DNA of 44,521 bases from positions 1 through 44,521 of the forward strand of contig JAKFVN010000011.1 of the NCBI GenBank assembly GCA_021732145.1, in the 5' to 3' direction. The stretch is from Alphaproteobacteria bacterium (GTDB lineage: Bacteria; Pseudomonadota; Alphaproteobacteria; UBA9219; RGZA01). A program made the position numbers and the translations under genes. Within the stretch, counting starts at the first letter, position 1. Every line of letters begins with the position of its first letter. This document shows positions 7,716 through 15,351 of the stretch, in pieces. A model generated the notes under the pieces. It saw only the letters and a list, made by a program, of their open reading frames with translations. It was not told where the DNA came from and did not search any database.

Positions 7716-8720
7716 ATGCTGAAACTGCCTACGCTTGATGGTTTGAAAACTACAAAGGCCAAGCATGCGCTGCAACCCGGTGAAACCGGCATCGATCTTC
7801 ATGCTCTGACCACAGCCCCGTTCAAGGCCAAAGCAAAACGCGTGCAAAATTTCACACCGGGCGCGATTACCACCAATGAAGTGTGCAACCTTTCCTGCGT
7901 AATGTGCCATTTCAATGGGCCAAATGCAGTAAAGAAGGGCAAGCTGTTAAAGCCTGAAATGGTTCGAAAAGCGATGGATGAATATCCCGTTGGCTCGCAC
8001 ATCTATCTTGCATCGACGGGCGAATTCTTTCTTGACCCAAACGCGCTGGATCATCTGCGCTATGCAATTTCAAAGGGCTTGAAACCACAGGTATTGAGCC
8101 ACGGGCAGTTTTACACACCAAAACTGATTGATGAATTGCTGGCGATTGGCCTTCGTTCCTTCCGCATCAGCTGCGATGCGATTGATGCCAGTCATTATGA
8201 ACGCATTCGCCGTGGCGGAAAGCTTCAGGTTATCCTCGATGCGCTGGCTTACATCAATACGCGCCGTGCGGAATTTCCCGACCTTGATATCGAAATTGGC
8301 TGCACGCTGTTTAAAACCAATTTTCATCTGCAACCAAAATACGAGGATTTCTGGCGTGAGCACGGCGTGGATAAGGTGCATTTCAATGCCGAATATTTTG
8401 ATATGTTCCGTTACCGCAATTTGCTGGCAACACCAAAGAAACGTGTCGATTGTGCCATTCAGACTTACGTTCTGCCATCAGGCAAGGTTGCGCCATGCTG
8501 CGCGATGATTGTCTATGCGCACGACCACGACGTTAGCTGGCTGCCCGATTTGGAAACGCATACGCTGAAAGAATCCTACGATAAACTTTGCGATATGTAT
8601 GATGACCCCAAAAGCGAGCTCTCAAAATTATGTGCGAAATGCGATTGGTGGATTATGTTTGACCAAGACCCATCAGGACACAGCCCATATTTCCGCACCG
8701 CCGTATTAAACAAGAGATAA
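7716..8720 (+). CDS. radical SAM protein with SPASM-like C-terminal cysteines
   Basis: 334 residues. The radical SAM 4Fe-4S motif CNLSCVMC uses C57, C61 and C64 (CxxxCxxC). The glycine-rich SAM-contact region follows (ASTGEFFLDP), then a TIM-barrel-like segment. The C-terminal part has more cysteines (VDCAIQTYV, KVAPCCAMI, KLCDMY, KLCAKCDWW), consistent with an auxiliary SPASM/twitch cluster. Such enzymes use the 5'-deoxyadenosyl radical to modify peptides, sugars or other molecules. No small precursor peptide gene was seen beside it, so a RiPP role is not supported; a lipid or glycan substrate is equally possible. The ribosome site GGATAAGG overlaps the fadD stop, and the next gene starts 2 bases after this stop. 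Confidence 0.82.
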   Translation: MLKLPTLDGLKTTKAKHALQPGETGIDLHALTTAPFKAKAKRVQNFTPGAITTNEVCNLSCVMCHFNGPNAVKKGKLLKPEMVRKAMDEYPVGSHIYLASTGEFFLDPNALDHLRYAISKGLKPQVLSHGQFYTPKLIDELLAIGLRSFRISCDAIDASHYERIRRGGKLQVILDALAYINTRRAEFPDLDIEIGCTLFKTNFHLQPKYEDFWREHGVDKVHFNAEYFDMFRYRNLLATPKKRVDCAIQTYVLPSGKVAPCCAMIVYAHDHDVSWLPDLETHTLKESYDKLCDMYDDPKSELSKLCAKCDWWIMFDQDPSGHSPYFRTAVLNKR

Positions 8721-8722
8721 GC

Positions 8723-9748
8723 ATGGCAACCAAAGATACCGTTTATAATCCTGTGCTGCCTTATGCGTTCAGAAATATTGGCACATTTGGCCTGCCGGAT
8801 TTCATGTTCCTTGATATCGGCGCCAGCGGCGGGGTGGAACAGCATTGGCTGCCGCTTGGCGATAAATTCAATGCCATCGGCTTTGATGTGATTGTGGAGG
8901 AGGTGGCGCGCCTTAATGCCATCAACCCAAATCCGCGCATTAAATATGAAAATTATTTCGTCGGCTTTGAAGGCTATGAAGAATTGCTTTCCAAAAAATA
9001 CTTCGAAGACCGCATCGCATCGCGCAATAACGACCCGCAAAAGCGCACCAGCTATGAACGCGCATGGAAAGCGATGAACCTGAATTACACTGATGCGTAT
9101 TTTAACAATAACCAGAAAACATCGCTTACCGAAAACCGCATCTCGATTGATGCGTACACCAAGCAACACGGCATCGAGCAGGTGGATTTTATCAAGATTG
9201 ACACTGATGGCCATGATTACGAAGTGCTGCTGGGCGCTGAAGAAACGCTGAAACGTAGCGTATTGGGCGCTGCAATTGAAGTGCCGTTTCATGGGCCCGC
9301 ACACCCCCATGCCAATGTCTTTTGCAACATTGACCGCTTCATGCGCGAATTGGGCTTTTCACTGTGCGTGCTCGATAGCTATCCGTGCAGCAAGGGCGCG
9401 CTACCCGCGCCATTCACCTATAAGCTGCCGGCGCAAACCACCAAGGGGCAGATATTATGGGGCGATGCGGTCTATTTCCGCGATGGCGGCGATGTGACAT
9501 ATGCTGATAAATGGAAGTTTGATTTTGACAGGCAGCGCCTTCACAAGCTGTGTTGCCTTTATGAAATCATCGGCCTTGGCGATTGCGCGGCGGAAATCCT
9601 TCTGCGCCTGCGCGATACTACCGAATTCAAGCATGAATATAACGCGATGCTCGATTTACTGACGCGTGGCTTTGCGCAAAGCCTGCTCAGCTATGACAAT
9701 TACATCAAAGCGTTCGATGCAGACCCAACCCGCCTTTATCCGAAGTAG
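8723..9748 (+). CDS. FkbM family-like SAM-dependent methyltransferase
   Basis: 341 residues. An N-terminal SAM-binding motif FLDIGASGGVEQHW is followed by a typical acidic segment (AIGFDVIVEEV). The FkbM-family signature VDFIKIDTDGHDYEVLLGA lies near the middle and marks the catalytic core. The rest (about 100 residues) resembles the helical tail of longer FkbM proteins found in polysaccharide and lipid modification loci. FkbM enzymes methylate hydroxyl groups of sugars or polyketides; the acceptor here is unknown. The gene starts 2 bases after the radical SAM stop, so the three-gene operon is almost certainly co-translated, and a shared pathway is likely. Confidence 0.8.
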   Translation: MATKDTVYNPVLPYAFRNIGTFGLPDFMFLDIGASGGVEQHWLPLGDKFNAIGFDVIVEEVARLNAINPNPRIKYENYFVGFEGYEELLSKKYFEDRIASRNNDPQKRTSYERAWKAMNLNYTDAYFNNNQKTSLTENRISIDAYTKQHGIEQVDFIKIDTDGHDYEVLLGAEETLKRSVLGAAIEVPFHGPAHPHANVFCNIDRFMRELGFSLCVLDSYPCSKGALPAPFTYKLPAQTTKGQILWGDAVYFRDGGDVTYADKWKFDFDRQRLHKLCCLYEIIGLGDCAAEILLRLRDTTEFKHEYNAMLDLLTRGFAQSLLSYDNYIKAFDADPTRLYPK

Positions 9749-9789
9749 GGAAGACAAAACCTGAATGCGGCGTGTAAAAACGGAAAAAT

Positions 9790-9838
9790 GGTCTTGATTC
9801 CAAGCGAATAGCACATTCAAGACCCTTCCATTTTGTTC
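9790..9838 (+). terminator. possible terminator after the FkbM-like gene
   Basis: GGTCTTGA at 9790-9797 pairs with TCAAGACC at 9817-9824, followed by a pyrimidine-rich stretch with TTTTG. The loop is long (19 bases), so strength is doubtful. The rest of the 179-base gap before the next gene holds a possible -10 box TATAGT at 9850-9855 but no convincing -35. Confidence 0.35.
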
Positions 9839-9927
9839 CTGCGATTTGCTATAGTGGCCGTTAATGATTTGGGGGCGCCCCCTGAATCGTTGAATTTTGT
9901 GCAAGTTTTTTCGCCAGTTTTGGAACA

Positions 9928-11799
9928 ATGTTCATGCGCGTTTTGGCAGTCACTCTCGCGGCTTTGCTAAGCCTTTCATCAGGCAGTGCATTTGCAAGAA
10001 GCGATGTTATGCCCGCGCCAAAGAAAGCGCCCCGCGAACCCGTTCAACAGGTTACCCTTTACGAAGCTGCACCAGATTATACGCCGCCGCCAAAACCAAC
10101 AGGCTCGCTTAGCAATGCGATAAAAGTTGCCGCAAAGACCGCGCTTTCAAACGACCCCAATGCGTCGAAACCCGTAAAGCAATCAGCCAAGGAAATGGCG
10201 AAAGAAAGCATTGCAAAGGCAAACGCCAAGGAATTGGCGAAGCAAAGCATCGTGGGCAAGGAAGCCAAGGAATTTGAAGGTGTTGCCAAGGCATTGGACG
10301 GCGAACGCCTGATGATTGGCGAAAAGGAAATCCGCCTGTTTGGCATCGTAACCCCCGGCATTTCATCCAATTACGGCCCCCAGGCCCGCCAAAAGCTGGA
10401 TGCGATTATCAAGGGCGCGGTGCTGTGCAAGGTAACCGACAAGGATAAGGATGGTCGCCCCATCGCATTCTGCGGCACGGTAGACACGCCGGATTTGTCA
10501 TACGAAATGCTGCGCCAAGGCTGGGCGATGGTTGATCGAAAAGCGTTGAAAAACAATTCACTTGCCGAAGTTTATGAGAAAGTAGAGCAGGAAGCGCAAT
10601 CGCTGAACAAAGGGTTGTTTGCGCCAATGCCGATGGTGAATTCGGTTCCGATCAGCAACCCTTCCAATACCGTAACTGTTCCATTGGTTGCCCCGACAAC
10701 TGTGCAGGCGGCACAAGCAGCTGCTCAGCCATCTTCTTCCTCTTCCGCGCCAATTACGGCGCAACCAATAACAGCTATGGGCGCAAAGGTTGAAACCATC
10801 AAGGGTGGCTCGCGCCCGGCTGAAAGAGACCCGGTTGCGAGAGGTGAAGAACCGCGCACCGCGCTTTCATTAATTATGCCGGAAACAACGACAGCCACCA
10901 CAGCGACAAAGCCTGCTGAAGCACCAGCCGCAGCACCTGCACCGGTTACCGCCAAGCCAACGGAAGCTGCGCCAGCGCCAGCCGCAACCGCATCGTCATC
11001 TTCATCACCGCAAGGTGGCTTCATTGAACGCTACCAAGGCATTGTTGGCGGCGTGCTGTGGATTTTCGGCGCACTGGCTTTTGGCCTTGCCGCAGTTATT
11101 CGTGACCGCATGCAGCTTGCCGAAAAACGCCGCGCGTTGGCTGCTGCGCTTAACGGCGAATTAACCTCCGCGCGTCACATCTGCCGCACGCGCGCACGTG
11201 AACTTATTCGTCAGCGCCGCCTTGGCGAAGCAGAAAATCAACCGCGCCCATCACAACTTTGGCCGCGTATTCGCGCCGTGGTGTATCAGGCGCATGTGGG
11301 TTCCATCGGCCTGTTGGGTTCCGATTTGGCGCGCCGCGTTGCATCCGTGTATGGTCAATGCGCTGACTACGCCGCTTACTACCAGCAAACTGCCATGCAA
11401 CGACTGCCATCCGGCACGGCGGTAAGCGAAACATTGTCAACGCTGGCTGACCATATCGATAATATCCTGGATGGCTTGGCGCAGGTTGAATATACCGGCC
11501 GCCCATTCGTTGCTGAAATCATCGAAGATGTTGTCGCAACCGATGATGGCAGCGACCAGCAGCCAGAACCAACCGCAGAACAACAACAGCAAACCCGTAA
11601 TTCGGTGAACGAAGAAGCGCAGATTATCAAGGAACGCTTTGAACGTATGGCTGCATCCATGGTGGGTATGCTGGGCCGCAAACGTGAACCAAGCGTTGAT
11701 CCATCCGTTGCGCCTGCTGAAAATCCAGCGCCAGCGGTTGCTGAAACTGCAACGCAGGAAGCGCCAAGCGAAGAAGCAAAGCCATCACAGGCTGCTTAA
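9928..11799 (+). CDS. membrane-anchored protein with degenerate SNase-like domain
   Basis: 623 residues. A signal/anchor segment (residues 1-23) is followed by a Lys/Ala-rich helical stretch. An SNase-like (thermonuclease fold) domain spans about 115-235: VAKALDGERLMIGEKEIRLF then VTPG, KDGRPIAFCG and SYEMLRQGWAMVDR. A Pro/Ala/Ser-rich disordered linker leads to a transmembrane helix near 370-389 (GVLWIFGALAFGLAAVI), a helical C-terminal domain (390-540) and a Q/P-rich tail. Of the Staphylococcus SNase catalytic residues, the two arginines are present (R136, R177), but the general-base Glu is Gly (VTPG instead of DTPE) and the two calcium Asp positions are Glu and Val. It is probably not an active nuclease and may be a binding or scaffold protein with one part across the inner membrane. 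No partner is evident from the neighbours. Confidence 0.7.
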   Translation: MFMRVLAVTLAALLSLSSGSAFARSDVMPAPKKAPREPVQQVTLYEAAPDYTPPPKPTGSLSNAIKVAAKTALSNDPNASKPVKQSAKEMAKESIAKANAKELAKQSIVGKEAKEFEGVAKALDGERLMIGEKEIRLFGIVTPGISSNYGPQARQKLDAIIKGAVLCKVTDKDKDGRPIAFCGTVDTPDLSYEMLRQGWAMVDRKALKNNSLAEVYEKVEQEAQSLNKGLFAPMPMVNSVPISNPSNTVTVPLVAPTTVQAAQAAAQPSSSSSAPITAQPITAMGAKVETIKGGSRPAERDPVARGEEPRTALSLIMPETTTATTATKPAEAPAAAPAPVTAKPTEAAPAPAATASSSSSPQGGFIERYQGIVGGVLWIFGALAFGLAAVIRDRMQLAEKRRALAAALNGELTSARHICRTRARELIRQRRLGEAENQPRPSQLWPRIRAVVYQAHVGSIGLLGSDLARRVASVYGQCADYAAYYQQTAMQRLPSGTAVSETLSTLADHIDNILDGLAQVEYTGRPFVAEIIEDVVATDDGSDQQPEPTAEQQQQTRNSVNEEAQIIKERFERMAASMVGMLGRKREPSVDPSVAPAENPAPAVAETATQEAPSEEAKPSQAA

Positions 11800-11804
11800 A
11801 ATAA

Positions 11805-11816
11805 CTACAGTTGTAG
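11805..11816. promoter_or_regulatory. short palindrome before the GIY-YIG gene
   Basis: CTACA-GT-TGTAG is an inverted repeat located 5 bases after the upstream stop codon and 7 bases before the GIY-YIG start; it overlaps the region that would hold the ribosome site. It could be an operator or a translational hairpin; short enough to be chance. Confidence 0.3.
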
Positions 11817-11823
11817 GTGTTAT

Positions 11824-12249
11824 ATGAAGGCTTTAGTAAGTCTTGATAAAAATATGACTGAAGCAAAAAAATTGGTTGAGAAAATGCTCTTAACCAAACC
11901 AGTTTCCCTAGACAACAAAGAGAATATTCCTCAAGTGGGTGGAGTCTATCTTTTTTATGAAAATAGCGAAGACGGTGAATATAAGGAATTGTACGTAGGA
12001 CTTGCTAAGAATCTGCGAAGTAGAATTCATACAGATCATTTATCTAAAGAACTTAAAGCGACTATGAGCAGTCTTAGAAGAAGCCTTAACCAGTCACGAA
12101 AATTCGAATTTGGAAAAGGTATGCAAGATTGGTTTAAGAGCAAATGTATGATTGCTTATGTTGAAATTGAAAACCCAGATATGCGTAAGCTGGTTGAAGC
12201 GATGCTGATTGCATCACTTCGTTGCCCAAATCTTCAAAATAAATCTTAA
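11824..12249 (+). CDS. GIY-YIG nuclease-fold protein, AT-rich, likely acquired
   Basis: 141 residues. GIY-YIG hallmarks are visible: G40-V41-Y42 in QVGGVYLFYE, then Y57-V58-G59 in KELYVGLAKNLRSRIHTDHLS with the expected arginine. A downstream glutamate in MRKLVEAMLIASL fits the family's metal-binding Glu. The family includes nucleases of repair, restriction and homing systems; this one has no extra DNA-binding domain and may act alone or with an unknown partner. Base composition is visibly more AT-rich than the flanking genes, with codons such as AAA, TTA and ATA. The gene ends 2 bases from the 3' end of a convergent tRNA-Leu, a common integration site, which suggests acquisition by transfer. 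No integrase or att duplication was seen. Confidence 0.7.
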   Translation: MKALVSLDKNMTEAKKLVEKMLLTKPVSLDNKENIPQVGGVYLFYENSEDGEYKELYVGLAKNLRSRIHTDHLSKELKATMSSLRRSLNQSRKFEFGKGMQDWFKSKCMIAYVEIENPDMRKLVEAMLIASLRCPNLQNKS

Positions 12250-12251
12250 AA

Positions 12252-12336
12252 TGGTGCGGTCGAAAAGACTCGAACTTTCACAGGTTGCCCTACAGCGACC
12301 TCAACGCTGCGCGTCTACCAATTCCGCCACGACCGC
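12252..12336 (-). tRNA. tRNA-Leu(GAG)
   Basis: 85-nt cloverleaf on the minus strand. The acceptor stem GCGGTCG pairs with CGACCGC, discriminator A, and CCA is encoded (12252-12254). The D-arm is GCGGAATTGGTAGACGC, the long variable arm AGG-GCAA-CCT is typical of leucine tRNA, and the T-loop is TTCGAGT. The anticodon stem CAGCG/CGCTG holds the loop TTGAGGT; the anticodon GAG maps to 12300-12302 and reads CUC/CUU leucine codons. It faces the end of the GIY-YIG gene. Confidence 0.95.
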
Positions 12337-12355
12337 ACTTACTAGGTAGGGGGGT

Positions 12356-12385
12356 AATAAAAGGTTTTTTGCCCAAAAACGCAAG
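12356..12385 (-). promoter_or_regulatory. candidate promoter for tRNA-Leu
   Basis: On the minus strand, TTGCGT and a TTTATT/TTATTA box are separated by 17-18 bases, followed by a C-rich segment before the tRNA 5' end. This is a weak match by eye. Confidence 0.3.
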
Positions 12386-12391
12386 TCTTAT

Positions 12392-12405
12392 TAAGGCAAG
12401 CCTTA
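12392..12405. repeat. inverted repeat after the minus-strand HxD protein gene
   Basis: TAAGGC-AA-GCCTTA is a perfect 6+2+6 dyad, lying 3 bases beyond the stop codon of the minus-strand gene and upstream of tRNA-Leu. The 2-base spacer is too tight for a hairpin with the full stem; an operator-like site or a shorter hairpin is possible. Confidence 0.35.
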
Positions 12406-12408
12406 TAT

Positions 12409-13287
12409 TTATATATGGACAGTCAGGATATGGTCTAAAACCAGCCCCAAACGCTGGCCGCCCGTATATTGCGGCGAACCGTGCCACAGATGTTTGGGCC
12501 GTGTTTGCGCAATAAACACCATGTCACCGGGGCGCGCAGTCACGATGGACACGTCTTTCAGCAAAATCTGTTCTCTGCGCGTTGCCTGCAACAAGCGTGC
12601 ATGCTGGATGGCATCTGTATTTGCAATCTTCCACGCCGCATCCGATTGGCGCTGCGCAATGCGGTGCGTCTTGTTGCTTTGAACGCTGCCTTTTAGCAAT
12701 GTCGGCGGCAGGGGAAGCGGGTGATCTGCTTCAGCAATGCGTTTCGCTTCTTGAAATTCTGGGGTGGCACGGTTGCATGCTGCCTTTAATGCGCGTTCTT
12801 CAACAATTTTGGTGCCAACGCCAATCAGCGTAATGACGCTGCGCCATGGCAGTGCTTTATCTGGCGCTATTTCTTCGCCTGTGTCTTGGTGGTATCCAAA
12901 CAGCGGGCTAAAGCTGCCATCATAAATACTGCGGGTGGAGCAGTATGTATCGGGGAATGCAGGGTTGGCACGCTGGGCGATTTCCTTTAATGCCGAAAGC
13001 CATGCTTTTACATCCTTATAGGCTGGCGTTTCAACCAGTGCGGTATCCGAATTTACTACGCGCTCAATCAACTCGCTGGGGCTGGTTGGGCGTTCCGATT
13101 TAAATGAAAAATCGCGTGAGATTAGTTCAGGGCGCGCAGTGCAAATGACTTGCATGGCAGCTTCAAATGCGGCAGGGTCGGGGTGCCTTAAAATGACAAC
13201 GTCAACGTTTCTGGCAAACATCGCGTCCAGCGCTGATGCCGCATCATCAGTAATCAATAGTCCTTTAAGGGGCTGTTGGTTCGTCAT
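12409..13287 (-). CDS. uncharacterised protein with Fe(II)/2-oxoglutarate-oxygenase-like HxD...H...R pattern
   Basis: 292 residues, no signal peptide or membrane segment. I do not recognise the family with certainty. The pattern H133-Q-D135 (FGYHQDTGEE), H269 (KHLWHGSPQ) and R279 (GGQRLGLVLD) resembles the two-His-one-Asp iron site plus 2-oxoglutarate-binding arginine of cupin-fold oxygenases; the H-to-R spacing of 10 is typical. It also recalls DUF1826-like proteins. It contains two basic/helical stretches around 160-240. The gene is divergent from lipB and transcribed toward tRNA-Leu. A soluble oxygenase acting on an unknown substrate is an inference; a non-catalytic cupin cannot be excluded. 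Confidence 0.6.
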   Translation of the reverse strand: MTNQQPLKGLLITDDAASALDAMFARNVDVVILRHPDPAAFEAAMQVICTARPELISRDFSFKSERPTSPSELIERVVNSDTALVETPAYKDVKAWLSALKEIAQRANPAFPDTYCSTRSIYDGSFSPLFGYHQDTGEEIAPDKALPWRSVITLIGVGTKIVEERALKAACNRATPEFQEAKRIAEADHPLPLPPTLLKGSVQSNKTHRIAQRQSDAAWKIANTDAIQHARLLQATRREQILLKDVSIVTARPGDMVFIAQTRPKHLWHGSPQYTGGQRLGLVLDHILTVHI

Positions 13288-13360
13288 ATAAAATTTAAAA
13301 ATAATGTAAATATTATCGCTTCTGTTTACTAATTGGGCGTACGAAAGTAAAGTTTAAAAC

Positions 13361-13981
13361 ATGATTGAATGGCAATTAAGCCCTAAACCCGTTGAATATC
13401 TTGATGCCTTGGCGGCAATGGAAACGCATGTCGATGCGATGATTGCGGGCGATGCCGATGAAAAAATATGGCTATTGGAACACCCGCCGCTTTATACCAG
13501 CGGCACCAGTGCCGATGCGGCAGAGCTGTTGACCCCGCAGCGTTTTCCTGTTTATCCAACCGGCAGGGGCGGGCGTTACACCTATCACGGGCCCGGCCAA
13601 CGCGTTGCCTATGTGATGGCAGATTTGCGGGTGCGCGGGCGCGATGTGCGCGCCTATGTTCAAAATCTTGAACAATGGGTGATTGGTGCGCTGGGTGAAT
13701 TGGGCGTGAAGGCCGCGCAGCGCGATGGCCGCATTGGCTTATGGGTTGAACATAATGGCACTGAAGAAAAAATCGCGGCGCTTGGCGTGCGCATTCGCAA
13801 ATGGGTTGCGTATCACGGCATTGCAATTAACTTGAACCCTAATCTTTCGCATTTTGCCGGAATTATTCCGTGCGGCATTTCCAGTTACGGCGTGACATCG
13901 CTCAAAGCGCTTGGAATCGATGCAACACTGAATCAATTGGATGATGCGCTTAAGGCATCGTGGAATCGCGTTTTTAAATAA
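13361..13981 (+). CDS. lipB: octanoyl-(acyl-carrier-protein):protein N-octanoyltransferase LipB
   Basis: 206 residues, normal length. LipB moves octanoate from acyl carrier protein to lipoyl domains of 2-oxoacid dehydrogenases and the glycine cleavage H protein, the first step of lipoate synthesis in the cytoplasm. Family signatures are present: LLEHPPLYTSGTSA, PTGRGGRYTYHGPGQ, the lysine region KIAALGVRIRKWVAYHG and IIPCGISSYGVTSL with the catalytic cysteine. The gene stands alone and is divergent from the HxD protein gene; the 73-base gap between them is AT-rich and must hold both promoters. Confidence 0.93.
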   Translation: MIEWQLSPKPVEYLDALAAMETHVDAMIAGDADEKIWLLEHPPLYTSGTSADAAELLTPQRFPVYPTGRGGRYTYHGPGQRVAYVMADLRVRGRDVRAYVQNLEQWVIGALGELGVKAAQRDGRIGLWVEHNGTEEKIAALGVRIRKWVAYHGIAINLNPNLSHFAGIIPCGISSYGVTSLKALGIDATLNQLDDALKASWNRVFK

Positions 13982-14065
13982 GCAGAACCTTGCATTTTAA
14001 ATAAAAATTTATATTCGGTTTACAAACAATCACAAAAAAAATTGTATAAAAACAGTGCTATTTCA

Positions 14066-14084
14066 GCCTTATAAGGGGCTTTTG
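14066..14084 (+). terminator. possible weak terminator after lipB
   Basis: The segment GCCTTATAAGGGGCTTTT contains the palindrome CCTTATAAGG (14067-14076) and can form a short stem followed by TTTT. It lies about 85 bases after lipB in the 175-base gap before the diguanylate cyclase. A weak promoter-like pair TTGCAT (13990-13995) and TATTCG (14012-14017) lies in the same gap; neither is strong. Confidence 0.25.
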
Positions 14085-14156
14085 CCATTTCATCTTTTTT
14101 AAGGGTTTTCGCGCTAAATTTAACGTCTCAAACTGCTCTCAAAGATTGCCGCGTCG

Positions 14157-15278
14157 ATGTTCGAAGATTCCATTCAAAAAGCCAGCGAATACTCCAAGGC
14201 TGCATTGCTGCGCCTGGAATTTTTAGGCCTTGCGCCAACCCCGCAGAATTTTGAATTGCTGTATGCCTATGTCAGCGGCCGCTTGCCGCAGATTAAAGAA
14301 CTGGTCGATGGCGCGGTGCGTGGCAGCGGTTTTACAGCCGACCAGGCGCGCGCGATTTACGACAAGCACCTTGGCGCGGATAAGGAAAAAGAAGTGTTGC
14401 AGAATAACGTAAGGCAACTCTCCGAAGAGCTTGCCCGTGTGATGGAAGTTATTTCCACCGTGAATGAAGGCAACGCGCAATTCAGCGAAACCTTGAGCGG
14501 CTTTACCACCCATTTGAACAAGCCGTTATCGGTGGAAGAAATCCGCGCTGCCGTGAACAAGGTTGTGACCGAAACCAAGTCGATTGCAACCAAGAACCAG
14601 CAATTGCAGGAACAGCTTGAAAAATCATCCGCGCAAATCACCGTGATGAAGGAAGATTTGACGCGCGTTCAAAAAGAAACCCTGACCGATACGTTAACCG
14701 GTGTTGGCAACCGCAAGCATTTAAGCAATGAATTAAAGCGCCTGGTGCAGGAAGCAGAAGAGCAGAAATCAGCGCTTAGCCTGCTGATGATCGATATCGA
14801 CCACTTCAAGAAATTCAATGATACCCACGGCCATTTGGTTGGCGACCAGGTATTAAAGCTGGTGGCGCGCACCCTCATGGAAAACCTGAAGGGCAAGGAT
14901 TGCGTGGCGCGCTATGGTGGCGAAGAATTCGTGATTGTACTGCCGCAAACCAGATTAATGGATGCGCAGCGCGTCGCTGATGCCCTTCGCACCTCTGTTG
15001 CGCAAAAGAAAATCATCCGCCGCGATACCCATGCGACGCTGGGCCAGGTCACGGTTTCCATCGGCGTTGCGCAATACCATGCTAATGAACAGCTCTCCCA
15101 TTTCCTGAAACGCGCAGATGCTGGCATGTACATGGCCAAATCTGCTGGCCGTAACCGTGTCGTGGTTCAGGATTTAGACAGCATCACTATGGCTAAATTG
15201 CACGACCATAAAGGCAAGGAAGCCGACCGTTTCGATGATTTCGATTCGGATGGCGAAACCGAAGTTGCCGCCGGCTAA
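14157..15278 (+). CDS. diguanylate cyclase (GGDEF domain)
   Basis: 373 residues, cytoplasmic, with no transmembrane segment. A helical N-terminal domain (about 1-95; TPQNFELLYAYVSGRLPQI) leads into a coiled coil (about 140-180), probably for dimerisation. The GGDEF domain follows: TLTDTLTGVGNRKHL, LLMIDIDHFKKFNDTHGHLVGD and the active-site GGEEF at 254-258, all needed to make cyclic di-GMP from two GTP. The inhibitory I-site, normally RxxD five residues before GGEEF, reads KGKD, so product inhibition may be weakened. Cyclic di-GMP controls motility, adhesion and cell-cycle events in alphaproteobacteria. The gene is monocistronic in appearance, with uvrD starting 73 bases downstream. Confidence 0.9.
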   Translation: MFEDSIQKASEYSKAALLRLEFLGLAPTPQNFELLYAYVSGRLPQIKELVDGAVRGSGFTADQARAIYDKHLGADKEKEVLQNNVRQLSEELARVMEVISTVNEGNAQFSETLSGFTTHLNKPLSVEEIRAAVNKVVTETKSIATKNQQLQEQLEKSSAQITVMKEDLTRVQKETLTDTLTGVGNRKHLSNELKRLVQEAEEQKSALSLLMIDIDHFKKFNDTHGHLVGDQVLKLVARTLMENLKGKDCVARYGGEEFVIVLPQTRLMDAQRVADALRTSVAQKKIIRRDTHATLGQVTVSIGVAQYHANEQLSHFLKRADAGMYMAKSAGRNRVVVQDLDSITMAKLHDHKGKEADRFDDFDSDGETEVAAG

Positions 15279-15351
15279 CCACGCGGTTAAATCAGTCAAA
15301 ACCAGCCAAAATTCTCCTGTACCTTTTCGCGTTTTGTTCTATCTTTAGGAG

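Noticed and set aside
8576-9310. 244-codon minus-strand frame antisense to the FkbM-like gene
   Set aside because: The plus-strand frame has clear SAM-binding and FkbM motifs; the antisense frame has none.
12285-12515. 76-codon plus-strand open frame crossing tRNA-Leu
   Set aside because: It lies largely over the tRNA and the end of the opposite HxD protein gene, with no ribosome site or protein features.
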